Positions 1 to 7,144 of a DNA stretch of 13,989 nucleotides are shown here, in pieces. Below the pieces are notes generated by a model, which saw only the letters and a list, made by a program, of their open reading frames with translations, did not search any database and was not told where the DNA came from. The DNA lies in the NCBI GenBank assembly GCA_945878545.1, contig CAMCTQ010000018.1:1-13989 (forward strand). Reading direction: 5' to 3'. Position 1 is the first letter of the stretch. Each line of letters starts with the position of its first letter. Source of the DNA: Rickettsia typhi. Lineage in GTDB: Bacteria; Pseudomonadota; Alphaproteobacteria; Rickettsiales; Rickettsiaceae. Made by a program: the position numbers and the translations under genes.

Positions 1-1458
1 GATGTAAATTTTCGTGGTGCAACGATTCAAGAAAGCGATTTTTCAGGGATTGTGTTTAATAAATTCACAGCTGAGCACGTTGATTTCCAAGCTTCTATAT
101 TTAATAAGTCAAAGTTTATAGATTCGGATTTTTCATATTGTAATTTTGAAGAAGCTGAGTTTACAGGGGCGGTAATTCAGAATTCAAAATTTGACAAGGT
201 GAATTTATCGAAGGCAACCATTCAAGACGTTGTGATTGAAAATTCTAATTTTCAGAAAGCTAATCTGGTATCTTCGGCTTTTACTAATGTGGACATTAAG
301 GATACAGCCTTTTTTGGCGTTGATATGAGAAAAGCAACTTTGTCGAAGGTAGTAGCGCAAGGCTGTAGTTTTGAATCTTCAGATTTGAGCGAAGTTGGGT
401 CCATAGACGGTGTCTTTACAAATGGAGATTTTAGCCAGGCTATCTTGGATGACTCTAAGTTTACAGGGGATACAAAGTTCTCATCTTGTCTATTTCCATA
501 TGCTTCATTTAAGAGGGTATTATTTGATAAAGTATCGATTAATAATTGTAATATGAAGGATGTGGTTTTTAGTTCCTCAATTATTAAGTCTAGTAGAATT
601 CAAGATACGTATTTGGATAATGTAAAATTTACTGGTTCTGATATTTCTAATTTATATATGGATAATGTAGGCATTCCAAACGGAGATTTTGATAAAGTAT
701 CTCTAAAAGAGCTTAAGATTTCGAATTCTAATTTAAATAATGTGCATTTTTCGAATAACACTCTAAATAAAGCGGAGTTTGTTAATGTGAGTCTGATTCA
801 AGCTTTTTTTGAGAATTATGACATAGAAGATTCTTCGTTTAAGAGTTCTGACTTGAGTAAAGTAATTTTTATAGGCTCAAATATTAAAAGAACTGAGTTT
901 ACAGCAAGTAAAATTGATAGAATAGCCTTAGTAAATTCTAATCTAGAGGAAGCTGTATTTAATAATTCTCCAATTAGCAATTCTCAAATTAGAAATGTAT
1001 CTAGTATTGCAGCAGTGGTTATTAATTCACCTTTTTCACGTAATATTCTGATTAACAATAAGGGATTAGGGAATATAGTAATTAAAGATTCTTATAATTC
1101 AATAGACGACCTAATGGCCAGTCATGATTTGTCGAACTTAAATATGGCTTATATGGATTTTTCAAAACTAGAAGGAAAACAAATAATATTTACTGGGTCT
1201 ATTCTTCAAGGAGCTAAAATGGTTGATTCTAAGTTTATTAGTTGCTTGTTTAAAGATGTGGATTTCAGTAAAGCAGATTTATCAAATGCTAATTTTTCTG
1301 GATCAGAAATCACTGATTCCAATTTTAAAAAAACCACTTTGAGTGAAACGGACTTGAGTTCAACAAAATTAAGTCATCTTGATTTTAGAAGATCTTCTGT
1401 TACAAATGTTAACACTAAGAATGCTGTGCTAGTTTCTATAACTGGTCTTGGTAATTAA
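1..1458 (+). CDS. Long pentapeptide-repeat protein, 5' end outside the window
   Basis: The reading frame is open from base 1, and the first codons already encode pentapeptide repeats. The GTG at 52 is therefore not the start and the gene continues upstream. At least 485 residues are visible. Nearly all fit the pattern x-x-[DNSTK]-[FLIM]-x (for example SDFSG, ANLVS, ADLSN, ANFSG), with the hydrophobic centre recurring every five residues and no break for about the first 145 residues. The register blurs at about residues 350-380 and canonical repeats resume at about residue 415. Proteins of this family fold as a right-handed quadrilateral beta-helix, about 20 residues per turn, so the visible part would form roughly two dozen turns. 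No enzymatic domain, signal peptide or membrane segment is visible, but the N-terminus is missing. Some relatives mimic DNA and protect gyrase, and many have no known role, so I assign no function. The stop is 13 nt before the acpS ATG. Confidence 0.9.
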   Translation, partial: DVNFRGATIQESDFSGIVFNKFTAEHVDFQASIFNKSKFIDSDFSYCNFEEAEFTGAVIQNSKFDKVNLSKATIQDVVIENSNFQKANLVSSAFTNVDIKDTAFFGVDMRKATLSKVVAQGCSFESSDLSEVGSIDGVFTNGDFSQAILDDSKFTGDTKFSSCLFPYASFKRVLFDKVSINNCNMKDVVFSSSIIKSSRIQDTYLDNVKFTGSDISNLYMDNVGIPNGDFDKVSLKELKISNSNLNNVHFSNNTLNKAEFVNVSLIQAFFENYDIEDSSFKSSDLSKVIFIGSNIKRTEFTASKIDRIALVNSNLEEAVFNNSPISNSQIRNVSSIAAVVINSPFSRNILINNKGLGNIVIKDSYNSIDDLMASHDLSNLNMAYMDFSKLEGKQIIFTGSILQGAKMVDSKFISCLFKDVDFSKADLSNANFSGSEITDSNFKKTTLSETDLSSTKLSHLDFRRSSVTNVNTKNAVLVSITGLGN

Positions 1459-1471
1459 GAAGAAGCGCAAA

Positions 1472-1882
1472 ATGGGAGTAGAAAGCAGCACGCAAAACTT
1501 GAGTGCGTCGATTGTGGGTATTGGTACTGATGTAGTGCAAATAACCAGAATAGAGGGATTATATGAAAAATTTGGAGACAAGTTTTTATATAAAAATTAT
1601 CACGAGCTTGAAATAAAAGAATTTCACAAGCTAGGAAAAGAGAAAAGATGTTTGTTTTTAGCAAAAAGATTTGCTGGTAAAGAAGCAGTGTCAAAGGCCT
1701 TTGGTTTTGGCATTGGTACCAAGGTAAATTTTAAAGATATTGCGATAGTGAATAATGCGCTTGGAGCACCAGTTGCAAAAATTTTCACTAACTTAATTGA
1801 CGATATAAATAGTTATTCTATTTACATTTCCCTTTCAGATGACTATCCAATTGCTCTTGCTTTTGCTTTAGTAACTAGGTAG
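1472..1882 (+). CDS. acpS: Holo-[acyl-carrier-protein] synthase (AcpS)
   Basis: AcpS transfers 4'-phosphopantetheine from coenzyme A to the conserved serine of apo-ACP, activating it for fatty acid synthesis in the cytoplasm. From the ATG at 1472 the protein has 136 residues. The N-terminal GIGTDVVQITRIE motif at about 16-28 carries the metal-binding aspartate (D20). The FAGKEAVSKAFG motif at 67-78 carries the second metal ligand (E71) and the conserved lysine (K75). The C-terminal SLSDD segment is also typical. The family is usually 120-135 residues and begins only a few residues before GIGTD, so about 13 N-terminal residues are extra. A TTG at 1448 in the same frame would overlap the preceding gene by 11 nt, and a GTG at 1514 would give a canonical short N-terminus. 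I chose the ATG because a purine-rich AAGAAG lies just upstream. The gene follows the pentapeptide-repeat gene by 13 nt. A hairpin follows it. Confidence 0.93.
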   Translation: MGVESSTQNLSASIVGIGTDVVQITRIEGLYEKFGDKFLYKNYHELEIKEFHKLGKEKRCLFLAKRFAGKEAVSKAFGFGIGTKVNFKDIAIVNNALGAPVAKIFTNLIDDINSYSIYISLSDDYPIALAFALVTR

Positions 1883-1920
1883 AATGGCGTTGTTTATGGA
1901 TTTTAAGCAGCTTTGTACGA

Positions 1921-1952
1921 AAAGTTATTTTTTGCTATGCAAAGTAACTTTT
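1921..1952. terminator. Strong AT-rich hairpin, possible intrinsic terminator
   Basis: An 8-bp perfect inverted repeat, AAAAGTTA (1921-1928) and TAACTTTT (1945-1952), encloses a second one, TTTGC (1931-1935) and GCAAA (1939-1943), around a TAT loop. A T-G wobble (1930/1944) joins them, so the stem is about 14 bp with one bulged T at 1929. It lies in the 103-nt gap between acpS and murC. The right arm ends in four Ts but no long T-run follows, and the stem is AT-rich, so termination is plausible rather than certain. Because the arms are A-rich and T-rich, it could act in either direction. It could instead be a leader structure of the murC operon. Confidence 0.4.
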
Positions 1953-1985
1953 CTCATAACTAGGAATTAAGTATAAATAGTAAGA

Positions 1986-3416
1986 ATGTTATTATTAGAG
2001 AGTAAAAGAAACAAGGGTACACTGGACACTATCCATTTTATAGGAATTGGTGGCATAGGAATGAGTGGTATAGCAGAGGTTATGCATAATCTTGGCTACA
2101 AAGTTCAAGGCTCTGATTTATCTGCAAATAATAATACTAACAGATTAATCGACATGGGAGTTCGAGTGTTTATCGGACACAACGAAACGAACATAACCAA
2201 TGTATCGTATGTAGTGATTTCTTCTGCTATAAATGAGGATAATCCTGAAATAAAAGAAGCAATAGCAAAAAAGATTCCTGTAATCAAAAGAGCTGAAATG
2301 CTTGCTGAGCTTATGAGGCTGAAATGTTCTATAGCTGTTTCTGGTTCACATGGTAAAACTACTACGACTTCACTTATTGCTTGTATGTTTGAATCTGCTG
2401 GTCTTACCCCTACAGTTATAAATGGTGGTATTATTAACCAGAGAATGACAAATGCTTATATCGGAGAAGGCGATTATTTAATAGCTGAAGCTGATGAGTC
2501 TGATGCAACTTTTATAAAGATTCCTTCTACTATTGCAGTTATAACGAACATAGACCCTGAGCATATGGATTTTTATAAAGATTTTCCTAGCTTAGTGTCT
2601 GCTTTTAAGAGTTTTATTACGAACTTACCATTTTACGGTTTTGCGGTATTATGTATTGACCATCCTGTTGTCAGAGATATATCTGTCGCAGTAACTGAGC
2701 GTCGAATAATTACTTATGGTATAGAATCAGATGACGCTAACATTAGGGCGTATAATATTAAATCTGATATTTCTTCTTCTACTTTTGATATAGAAATAAA
2801 CTTACCGAGCTTGCAGGGGACAACGGTAATAGAACAAATTTCAATCCCGACTCCAGGAAAACATAATGTGCTTAATTCACTAGCTGCTATTGCTATTGGT
2901 GTGGAGCTTGATTTTGGGATCAAAGCTATTAAAAATGGATTTAAACATTTCGAAGGTGTAAAGAGACGTTTTACCAAAGTTTGTGAATATAATGGAGCAG
3001 AAATCATTGATGATTATGCCCACCATCCTGTAGAAATTAAAGCAACGTTGCTAACTGCAAGATCCATAGCAGAGAAGAGAAAAAGTAGAGTTATTGCTAT
3101 TTTCCAACCTCACAGATATTCCAGAGTTAAGGATTTATTTCATGATTTTACCAAATGTTTTTCAGATAGTGACAAGGTATATATGCTTGATATTTATGGG
3201 GCTGGAGAAGCACCGATTGATGGTATAAGCACAGCTGCTTTGATAGAAGAGATGGGTAAGCTAGGATCAAAACCAGAGTTTATAGCAAACCACGAAGATA
3301 TTAGCAGTATTATTATGTCTGATGCAAATAAAGGTGATCTTATAGTTATGATGGGAGCTGGTAGTATTTCTTCTTGGGCTTATCAATTACCAAGCAAATT
3401 TGCAAATATTATATAG
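1986..3416 (+). CDS. murC: UDP-N-acetylmuramate--L-alanine ligase (MurC)
   Basis: MurC adds L-alanine to UDP-N-acetylmuramic acid using ATP, the first step of peptide-stem synthesis in the cytoplasm. The 476-residue product has the full family layout. The N-terminal nucleotide-sugar-binding Rossmann motif GIGGIGMSG is at 20-28, the ATP-binding loop [10 protein letters not shown] at 119-128, ADESDATF at 169-176 and NIDPEHMD at 188-195. The C-terminal domain has DDYAHHP at 342-348 and FQPHRYSR at 373-380. Length is normal for the family. The ATG at 1986 begins MLLLE, which matches rickettsial MurC as I remember it; the Shine-Dalgarno is weak. It is the first gene of a tight run with murB, ddl and ftsQ, probably transcribed together from the 103-nt gap upstream. 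I could not pick out a convincing promoter there. Confidence 0.97.
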   Translation: MLLLESKRNKGTLDTIHFIGIGGIGMSGIAEVMHNLGYKVQGSDLSANNNTNRLIDMGVRVFIGHNETNITNVSYVVISSAINEDNPEIKEAIAKKIPVIKRAEMLAELMRLKCSIAVSGSHGKTTTTSLIACMFESAGLTPTVINGGIINQRMTNAYIGEGDYLIAEADESDATFIKIPSTIAVITNIDPEHMDFYKDFPSLVSAFKSFITNLPFYGFAVLCIDHPVVRDISVAVTERRIITYGIESDDANIRAYNIKSDISSSTFDIEINLPSLQGTTVIEQISIPTPGKHNVLNSLAAIAIGVELDFGIKAIKNGFKHFEGVKRRFTKVCEYNGAEIIDDYAHHPVEIKATLLTARSIAEKRKSRVIAIFQPHRYSRVKDLFHDFTKCFSDSDKVYMLDIYGAGEAPIDGISTAALIEEMGKLGSKPEFIANHEDISSIIMSDANKGDLIVMMGAGSISSWAYQLPSKFANII

Positions 3417-3420
3417 TTCT

Positions 3421-4308
3421 ATGGATTTTCAGTTAATTAAAGGGATATGTAAGAAAGATTACAACCTAAAACATTTAACTTGGCTTAAAGTTGGAGGTAA
3501 TGCGGATATATTTTTTAAACCTGAAAATATTGATGATCTTATAGTATTTTTGAAAGAAAATAAAAGCAGTCTTCCTGTCACGGTAATTGGAGCTGGTTCT
3601 AACTTAATTATCAGAGATAAAGGTATAGAAGGTGTTGTTATAAAACTTGGTAGAAGTTTTACAGATATAGAGTTTATAGGTGATAGTTTAATAGCAGTGG
3701 GCGGGGGCTGTTTAAATTTTAATTTAGCAAAATTTTGCCAGGCTAGTTCAATTACAGGGTTTGAGTTTTTAGTTGGAATTCCTGGTACCGTTGGCGGAGG
3801 AGTAGCTATGAATGCTGGTTCTTACGGCTGCGAGTTTAAAGATATAGTTGCTTTTGTGGAGTCATTGGATAATCAGGGTAATTTAATGACATTATCCGTA
3901 GATGAGATAGGATTTTCTTATCGAGCTAATTCCTTACCAAAAGATTTAATATTCACTAGAGTTTTTTTTAATGTAAAAAACAGGGGTGATGCGGCAAAAA
4001 TAGAGCAAAAAATGAATGAAATAACTACTATGAGAAACTCCTCTCAGCCAGTTGTTGAAAGAACAGGAGGTAGTACTTTTGCTAATCCAGAAGGTTTAAA
4101 GGCCTGGGAATTGATAGAAAAAGCAGGTATGCGCGGAAAAATAGTAGGTGGAGCTTGTATGTCTGAAATGCACTGCAATTTCATGATTAATGAAGGTAAC
4201 GCAACTGCTAGTGACATGGAAAATTTAGGTGAATTAGTCAGGCAACAAGTCAAAGAAAATAGCGGTATAGAATTAGAATGGGAAATTAAGAGAATAGGTA
4301 GGTTGTAA
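3421..4308 (+). CDS. murB: UDP-N-acetylenolpyruvoylglucosamine reductase (MurB, type II)
   Basis: MurB is the FAD- and NADPH-dependent enzyme that reduces UDP-N-acetylglucosamine enolpyruvate to UDP-N-acetylmuramate, the substrate of the neighbouring MurC. With the ATG at 3421 the protein has 295 residues, the length of the shorter type II class. FAD-binding segments are VIGAGSNLIIRD at 55-66 and the GIPGTVGGGVAMNAGSYG stretch at 119-136. The SYR motif at 166-168 holds the substrate-binding tyrosine and arginine. GGSTFANPEG at 216-225 holds the proton-donor serine (S218). The C-terminal EWEIKRIG (286-293) supplies the conserved glutamate (E288). An in-frame TTG at 3400 would overlap murC by 17 nt. 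The ATG, 4 nt after the murC stop, is preferred although no Shine-Dalgarno is evident, so translational coupling to murC is likely. Confidence 0.96.
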   Translation: MDFQLIKGICKKDYNLKHLTWLKVGGNADIFFKPENIDDLIVFLKENKSSLPVTVIGAGSNLIIRDKGIEGVVIKLGRSFTDIEFIGDSLIAVGGGCLNFNLAKFCQASSITGFEFLVGIPGTVGGGVAMNAGSYGCEFKDIVAFVESLDNQGNLMTLSVDEIGFSYRANSLPKDLIFTRVFFNVKNRGDAAKIEQKMNEITTMRNSSQPVVERTGGSTFANPEGLKAWELIEKAGMRGKIVGGACMSEMHCNFMINEGNATASDMENLGELVRQQVKENSGIELEWEIKRIGRL

Positions 4309-4311
4309 ATT

Positions 4312-5361
4312 ATGAACGATTTTAAAACTATATATAAAGAAAAGTCTCTTATTGTAGAGCTTGGATCAATTACTAAACTGTCTGATATTGCTCTAATTGA
4401 TTTTGCTAAGCTACATGGCAAATCCATCGATCAATTTGAGGTGAATCAACACATAGAAAAAAAACATGTAGTAGTAATTGGTGGTGGAATGTCCGCTGAG
4501 CGGGAAGTTTCCTCTATGTCGTCAAATGGTATTGTTCGGTCAATAATAGAGCTTGGTTATCATGTAACTTTTGTTGATATGGGAGCAGATATTGCCTTAG
4601 TACTAGCAAAAGTAAAACCTGATGTTGTTTATAATGCGTTGCATGGTACTTATGGTGAAGATGGTTGTTTACCTGGTTTGCTCAATATAATGCATATACC
4701 ATATACCGGTCCTGGTGTTTTAGCTTCAGCTATTGCCTTAAATAAGAAAAAATCTTGTGAGATTTTCAAGGCTACTGGAATAAAAATTCCAGAAAGTAAA
4801 ATTGTCAAAAAGACTGATAAATATATGGTTGATCCTATGGAACGTCCTTATGTTATTAAGCCTCTTTCTCAAGGCTCTAGCGTTGGTGTTGAAATTATTT
4901 TTGCAGAAGATAATTTTTCCTTTGCTGAATATGATTTTCCATATGGTGATGAAATTTTGGTTGAGCAATATATAAAGGGTAGAGAGATGCAAGTGGCAGT
5001 ACTAAATGGCCGGGCAATTGGTGTTCTTGAAATAAAATTGTTACAGGGCAAACGTTTTTATGATTATGAAACGAAGTATACAGAAGGTTTTGCTGAGCAT
5101 CTTTTACCAGCACCAGTTCCATCAGAAGTTTATGATAACATAAAAAGAATAGCTGAAAGGGCGTGTAATATATTTGATTGTATGGGGATGGTAAGAGTTG
5201 AGATGATTTATTCTCCTCAAGGAAACGAGTTATATATGTTAGAGGTCAATACTCATCCTGGTATGACACCTTTGTCTATTTGTCCAGAAATTGCTACTTT
5301 GGAAAATATGTCCTATAAAGATCTTGTAAAAGAAATACTTGAAGAAGCAAAATTCGAATAA
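4312..5361 (+). CDS. ddl: D-alanine--D-alanine ligase with N-terminal extension
   Basis: Ddl joins two D-alanines using ATP for the end of the peptidoglycan stem peptide, in the cytoplasm. The ATP-grasp core is complete. GGGMSAERE is at 57-65, with the substrate-binding glutamate at E63. HGTYGEDG is at 111-118 and [12 protein letters not shown] at 183-194. YDYETKY at 250-256 includes the tyrosine associated with D-Ala-D-Ala specificity. The metal- and substrate-binding EVNTHPGMT is at 311-319. The 349 residues exceed the usual 300-325 because about 50 residues precede the first beta-strand ([10 protein letters not shown]). A GTG at 4441 would give a conventional 306-residue protein. I prefer the ATG at 4312 because it sits 3 nt after the murB stop and has an AGGTAGG-like sequence about 10 nt upstream. 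The stop overlaps the ftsQ start by one base (TAATG). Confidence 0.95.
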   Translation: MNDFKTIYKEKSLIVELGSITKLSDIALIDFAKLHGKSIDQFEVNQHIEKKHVVVIGGGMSAEREVSSMSSNGIVRSIIELGYHVTFVDMGADIALVLAKVKPDVVYNALHGTYGEDGCLPGLLNIMHIPYTGPGVLASAIALNKKKSCEIFKATGIKIPESKIVKKTDKYMVDPMERPYVIKPLSQGSSVGVEIIFAEDNFSFAEYDFPYGDEILVEQYIKGREMQVAVLNGRAIGVLEIKLLQGKRFYDYETKYTEGFAEHLLPAPVPSEVYDNIKRIAERACNIFDCMGMVRVEMIYSPQGNELYMLEVNTHPGMTPLSICPEIATLENMSYKDLVKEILEEAKFE

Positions 5362-6161
5362 TGTCTAAACACAATAAAGCAACCAAAAATAACAAAGTAA
5401 AATTAGGTGTTAGAAGGCGCCTTGGTTTGTATTATGCGCGTTTTATGTTGGTAGTTAAAATTTTGATATTGTTTATAACTATTCTTTTTTTATTTACCAA
5501 CTTCTTTCAAGTGCAAAAACAAAAAATATTTAATATTTTTGTTGATCTAACAGCTGAAGCAGGTTTTGTTTTTGAACATTTAATTATTGAAGGCCAAAAA
5601 AATATCACAGAAAATGATATTACAGAGGCAATAGGAGCTGATCAAGGAATGCCAATTTATTCGTTAAATATAGACGATATTCGAAAAAGAATTGAAGAAA
5701 ATCCATGGGTAAAAATAGCTTTAATTGAGAGAAGATTACCAAATACACTATATGTGGCCATTATGGAAAGGGTACCAATAGCTATTTGGCAATTTAAGCA
5801 AAAAATATATATCATTGACGAAGATGGTAATCGAATTACCTCAAAGGATATAGAGAAATTTGGCGATTTAATCCATGTTGTTGGTCAGGACGCAAATGTA
5901 TATGCTCGTGGGCTGCTTGAAGATTTAGAAAGACATGCATCTTTGGCAAAAAAAGTTATTTCGGCCGTGCGTTATGGCCAGAGGAGGTGGGATTTGAATT
6001 TAGAGCAAAAAATTAATGTTAAAATGCCAGAAAAAGGTTTCAATGAAGCCTATGATTATCTAAACTCATTAAATAAAAAAGGTAAGTTATTTGACCAAAA
6101 CTACAGGATAATTAATCTAAAAGATTCGAGCAAATATTATATTGAAAAATATGAGCTGTGA
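5361..6161 (+). CDS. ftsQ: Cell division protein FtsQ
   Basis: FtsQ is a bitopic inner-membrane protein that links early cytoplasmic divisome proteins with the later periplasmic ones (FtsB/FtsL and FtsW/FtsI). The 266-residue product has the expected order. A basic cytoplasmic tail spans 1-28, one membrane segment spans about 29-50 (LVVKILILFITILFLFTNFF), and a POTRA domain spans about 71-140. The POTRA includes the LIIEGQKNITENDI, NPWVKIALIERRLPNTL and ERVPIAIWQ signatures. The FtsQ-specific beta domain runs to about 250. The start ATG shares its A with the ddl stop codon, which implies translational coupling. In rickettsial genomes I know, ftsA follows ftsQ; here the next 135 nt hold no gene and plsC comes after. 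Confidence 0.93.
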   Translation: MSKHNKATKNNKVKLGVRRRLGLYYARFMLVVKILILFITILFLFTNFFQVQKQKIFNIFVDLTAEAGFVFEHLIIEGQKNITENDITEAIGADQGMPIYSLNIDDIRKRIEENPWVKIALIERRLPNTLYVAIMERVPIAIWQFKQKIYIIDEDGNRITSKDIEKFGDLIHVVGQDANVYARGLLEDLERHASLAKKVISAVRYGQRRWDLNLEQKINVKMPEKGFNEAYDYLNSLNKKGKLFDQNYRIINLKDSSKYYIEKYEL

Positions 6162-6296
6162 TTTTATAAGATTCTCAATACCTACTTATTTCAATTCATT
6201 ATCTCTTCTTCCATTTTTAATGCTAATGATCACTATTGAATTGCAATTTATAAAAAAAATCTATAGTCTCCAGGCTAATAATTTTGATAGTATATT

Positions 6297-7046
6297 ATGT
6301 TTTGGCGACTGAGAATTCTTACTTTTTATGCTATACTAGGCTTTTTTGTGCTGACGTTTTTTCTATTCTGTTGTGTGCCTATGCATTTTCTTAATGCGAA
6401 CTATAACATTAGGTATAAAGTTGCAGAAAGTTTTTCTTATATTTTCGTATTTTTAGCTAAGTTTTTATGTGGTATAAGGTATGAAGTAATAGGTATAGAA
6501 AAATTACCAAAGGACGGAGCTCCACACGTTGTTCTTGCTAATCATCAATCGTTCTGGGAAAATCTTTTTATGCAGTTAATCATCCCAAAACATTCTTGGG
6601 TTATAAAAAAAGAATTGTTTGATATTCCTATATTTGGTTGGTGTTTAAGAACTGTTACTCCGATTGCTGTAGACAGAAGTAGTAGCCGGTCAGTGGTTCA
6701 GATTTTAAATGAAGGGCAGAAAAAAATAGAGGAAGGTTTGTCTATAATAATGTTCCCAGAAGCCACTAGAGTAAAAATAGATAAAAATGTTAAGTTTAAG
6801 CCTAGTGCTGCTAAACTTGCAATGAATACAAATGTTCCTATAGTTTTAATAGTTCACAATGCAGGTGTATGCTGGCCGAAGGGATTTTGGTTTAGAAAGC
6901 CTGGTTTAATTTCTGTGAAGATTTTAGAGGTTATTACTGTTAAGAAATATAAAGATTACGACGTAAGAACTCTTACAGACTATATTCAAGAAAGAATTAA
7001 CAAAGAAAAAGAGATATTAGTAAGGCTAGCGGAAAAGGAAGAGTAA
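6297..7046 (+). CDS. plsC: 1-acyl-sn-glycerol-3-phosphate acyltransferase (PlsC)
   Basis: PlsC acylates lysophosphatidic acid at position 2 to give phosphatidic acid, the precursor of membrane phospholipids, at the inner membrane. The 249-residue product begins with a hydrophobic segment at about 7-29 (ILTFYAILGFFVLTFFLFCCV) as a membrane anchor, with a second hydrophobic stretch near 46-58. Acyltransferase motif I is NHQSFWE (82-88), an HX4E version of HX4D that also occurs in proteobacterial PlsC. Motif II is around GWCLRTVTPIAVDR (114-127). Motif III is FPEATR (153-158), where the family usually has FPEGTR. Motif IV is VPIVLIVHNAG (180-190). The ATG at 6297 gives a normal length; no Shine-Dalgarno is visible. 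It stands 135 nt after ftsQ and converges with the glycosidase pseudogene. Confidence 0.9.
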   Translation: MFWRLRILTFYAILGFFVLTFFLFCCVPMHFLNANYNIRYKVAESFSYIFVFLAKFLCGIRYEVIGIEKLPKDGAPHVVLANHQSFWENLFMQLIIPKHSWVIKKELFDIPIFGWCLRTVTPIAVDRSSSRSVVQILNEGQKKIEEGLSIIMFPEATRVKIDKNVKFKPSAAKLAMNTNVPIVLIVHNAGVCWPKGFWFRKPGLISVKILEVITVKKYKDYDVRTLTDYIQERINKEKEILVRLAEKEE

Positions 7047-7066
7047 AGTGTAACCTTATTCACTAT

Positions 7067-7087
7067 GTTGGTTCCTCTATAACCAAT
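7067..7087. other. Small inverted repeat in the convergent gap
   Basis: TTGGTT (7068-7073) and AACCAA (7081-7086) can pair around a 7-nt loop, with an extra G-T pair outside. The repeat sits 21 nt after the plsC stop in the 98-nt gap between the converging plsC and the glycosidase gene, the expected place for a bidirectional terminator. No T-run follows on either strand, so termination is only a possibility. Confidence 0.25.
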
Positions 7088-7144
7088 CTTGTAATTGCTA
7101 TATATACTATACAAATTCAAATGACGTTACTACACAAAAAAGCG

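Noticed and set aside
1913..1941. TTGTAC-17 nt-TATGCA as a promoter for the murC operon
   Set aside because: Both boxes are weak and the -10 candidate lies inside the hairpin, so the match is not convincing.
6241..6267. TTGCAA followed by TATAGT as a plsC promoter
   Set aside because: The spacer is only 15 nt and the -35 box matches 4 of 6 positions; in such AT-rich sequence this is expected by chance.
6162..6296. Degraded ftsA remnant in the ftsQ-plsC gap
   Set aside because: None of the short frames I read there resembles FtsA, and the gap is too short to judge.
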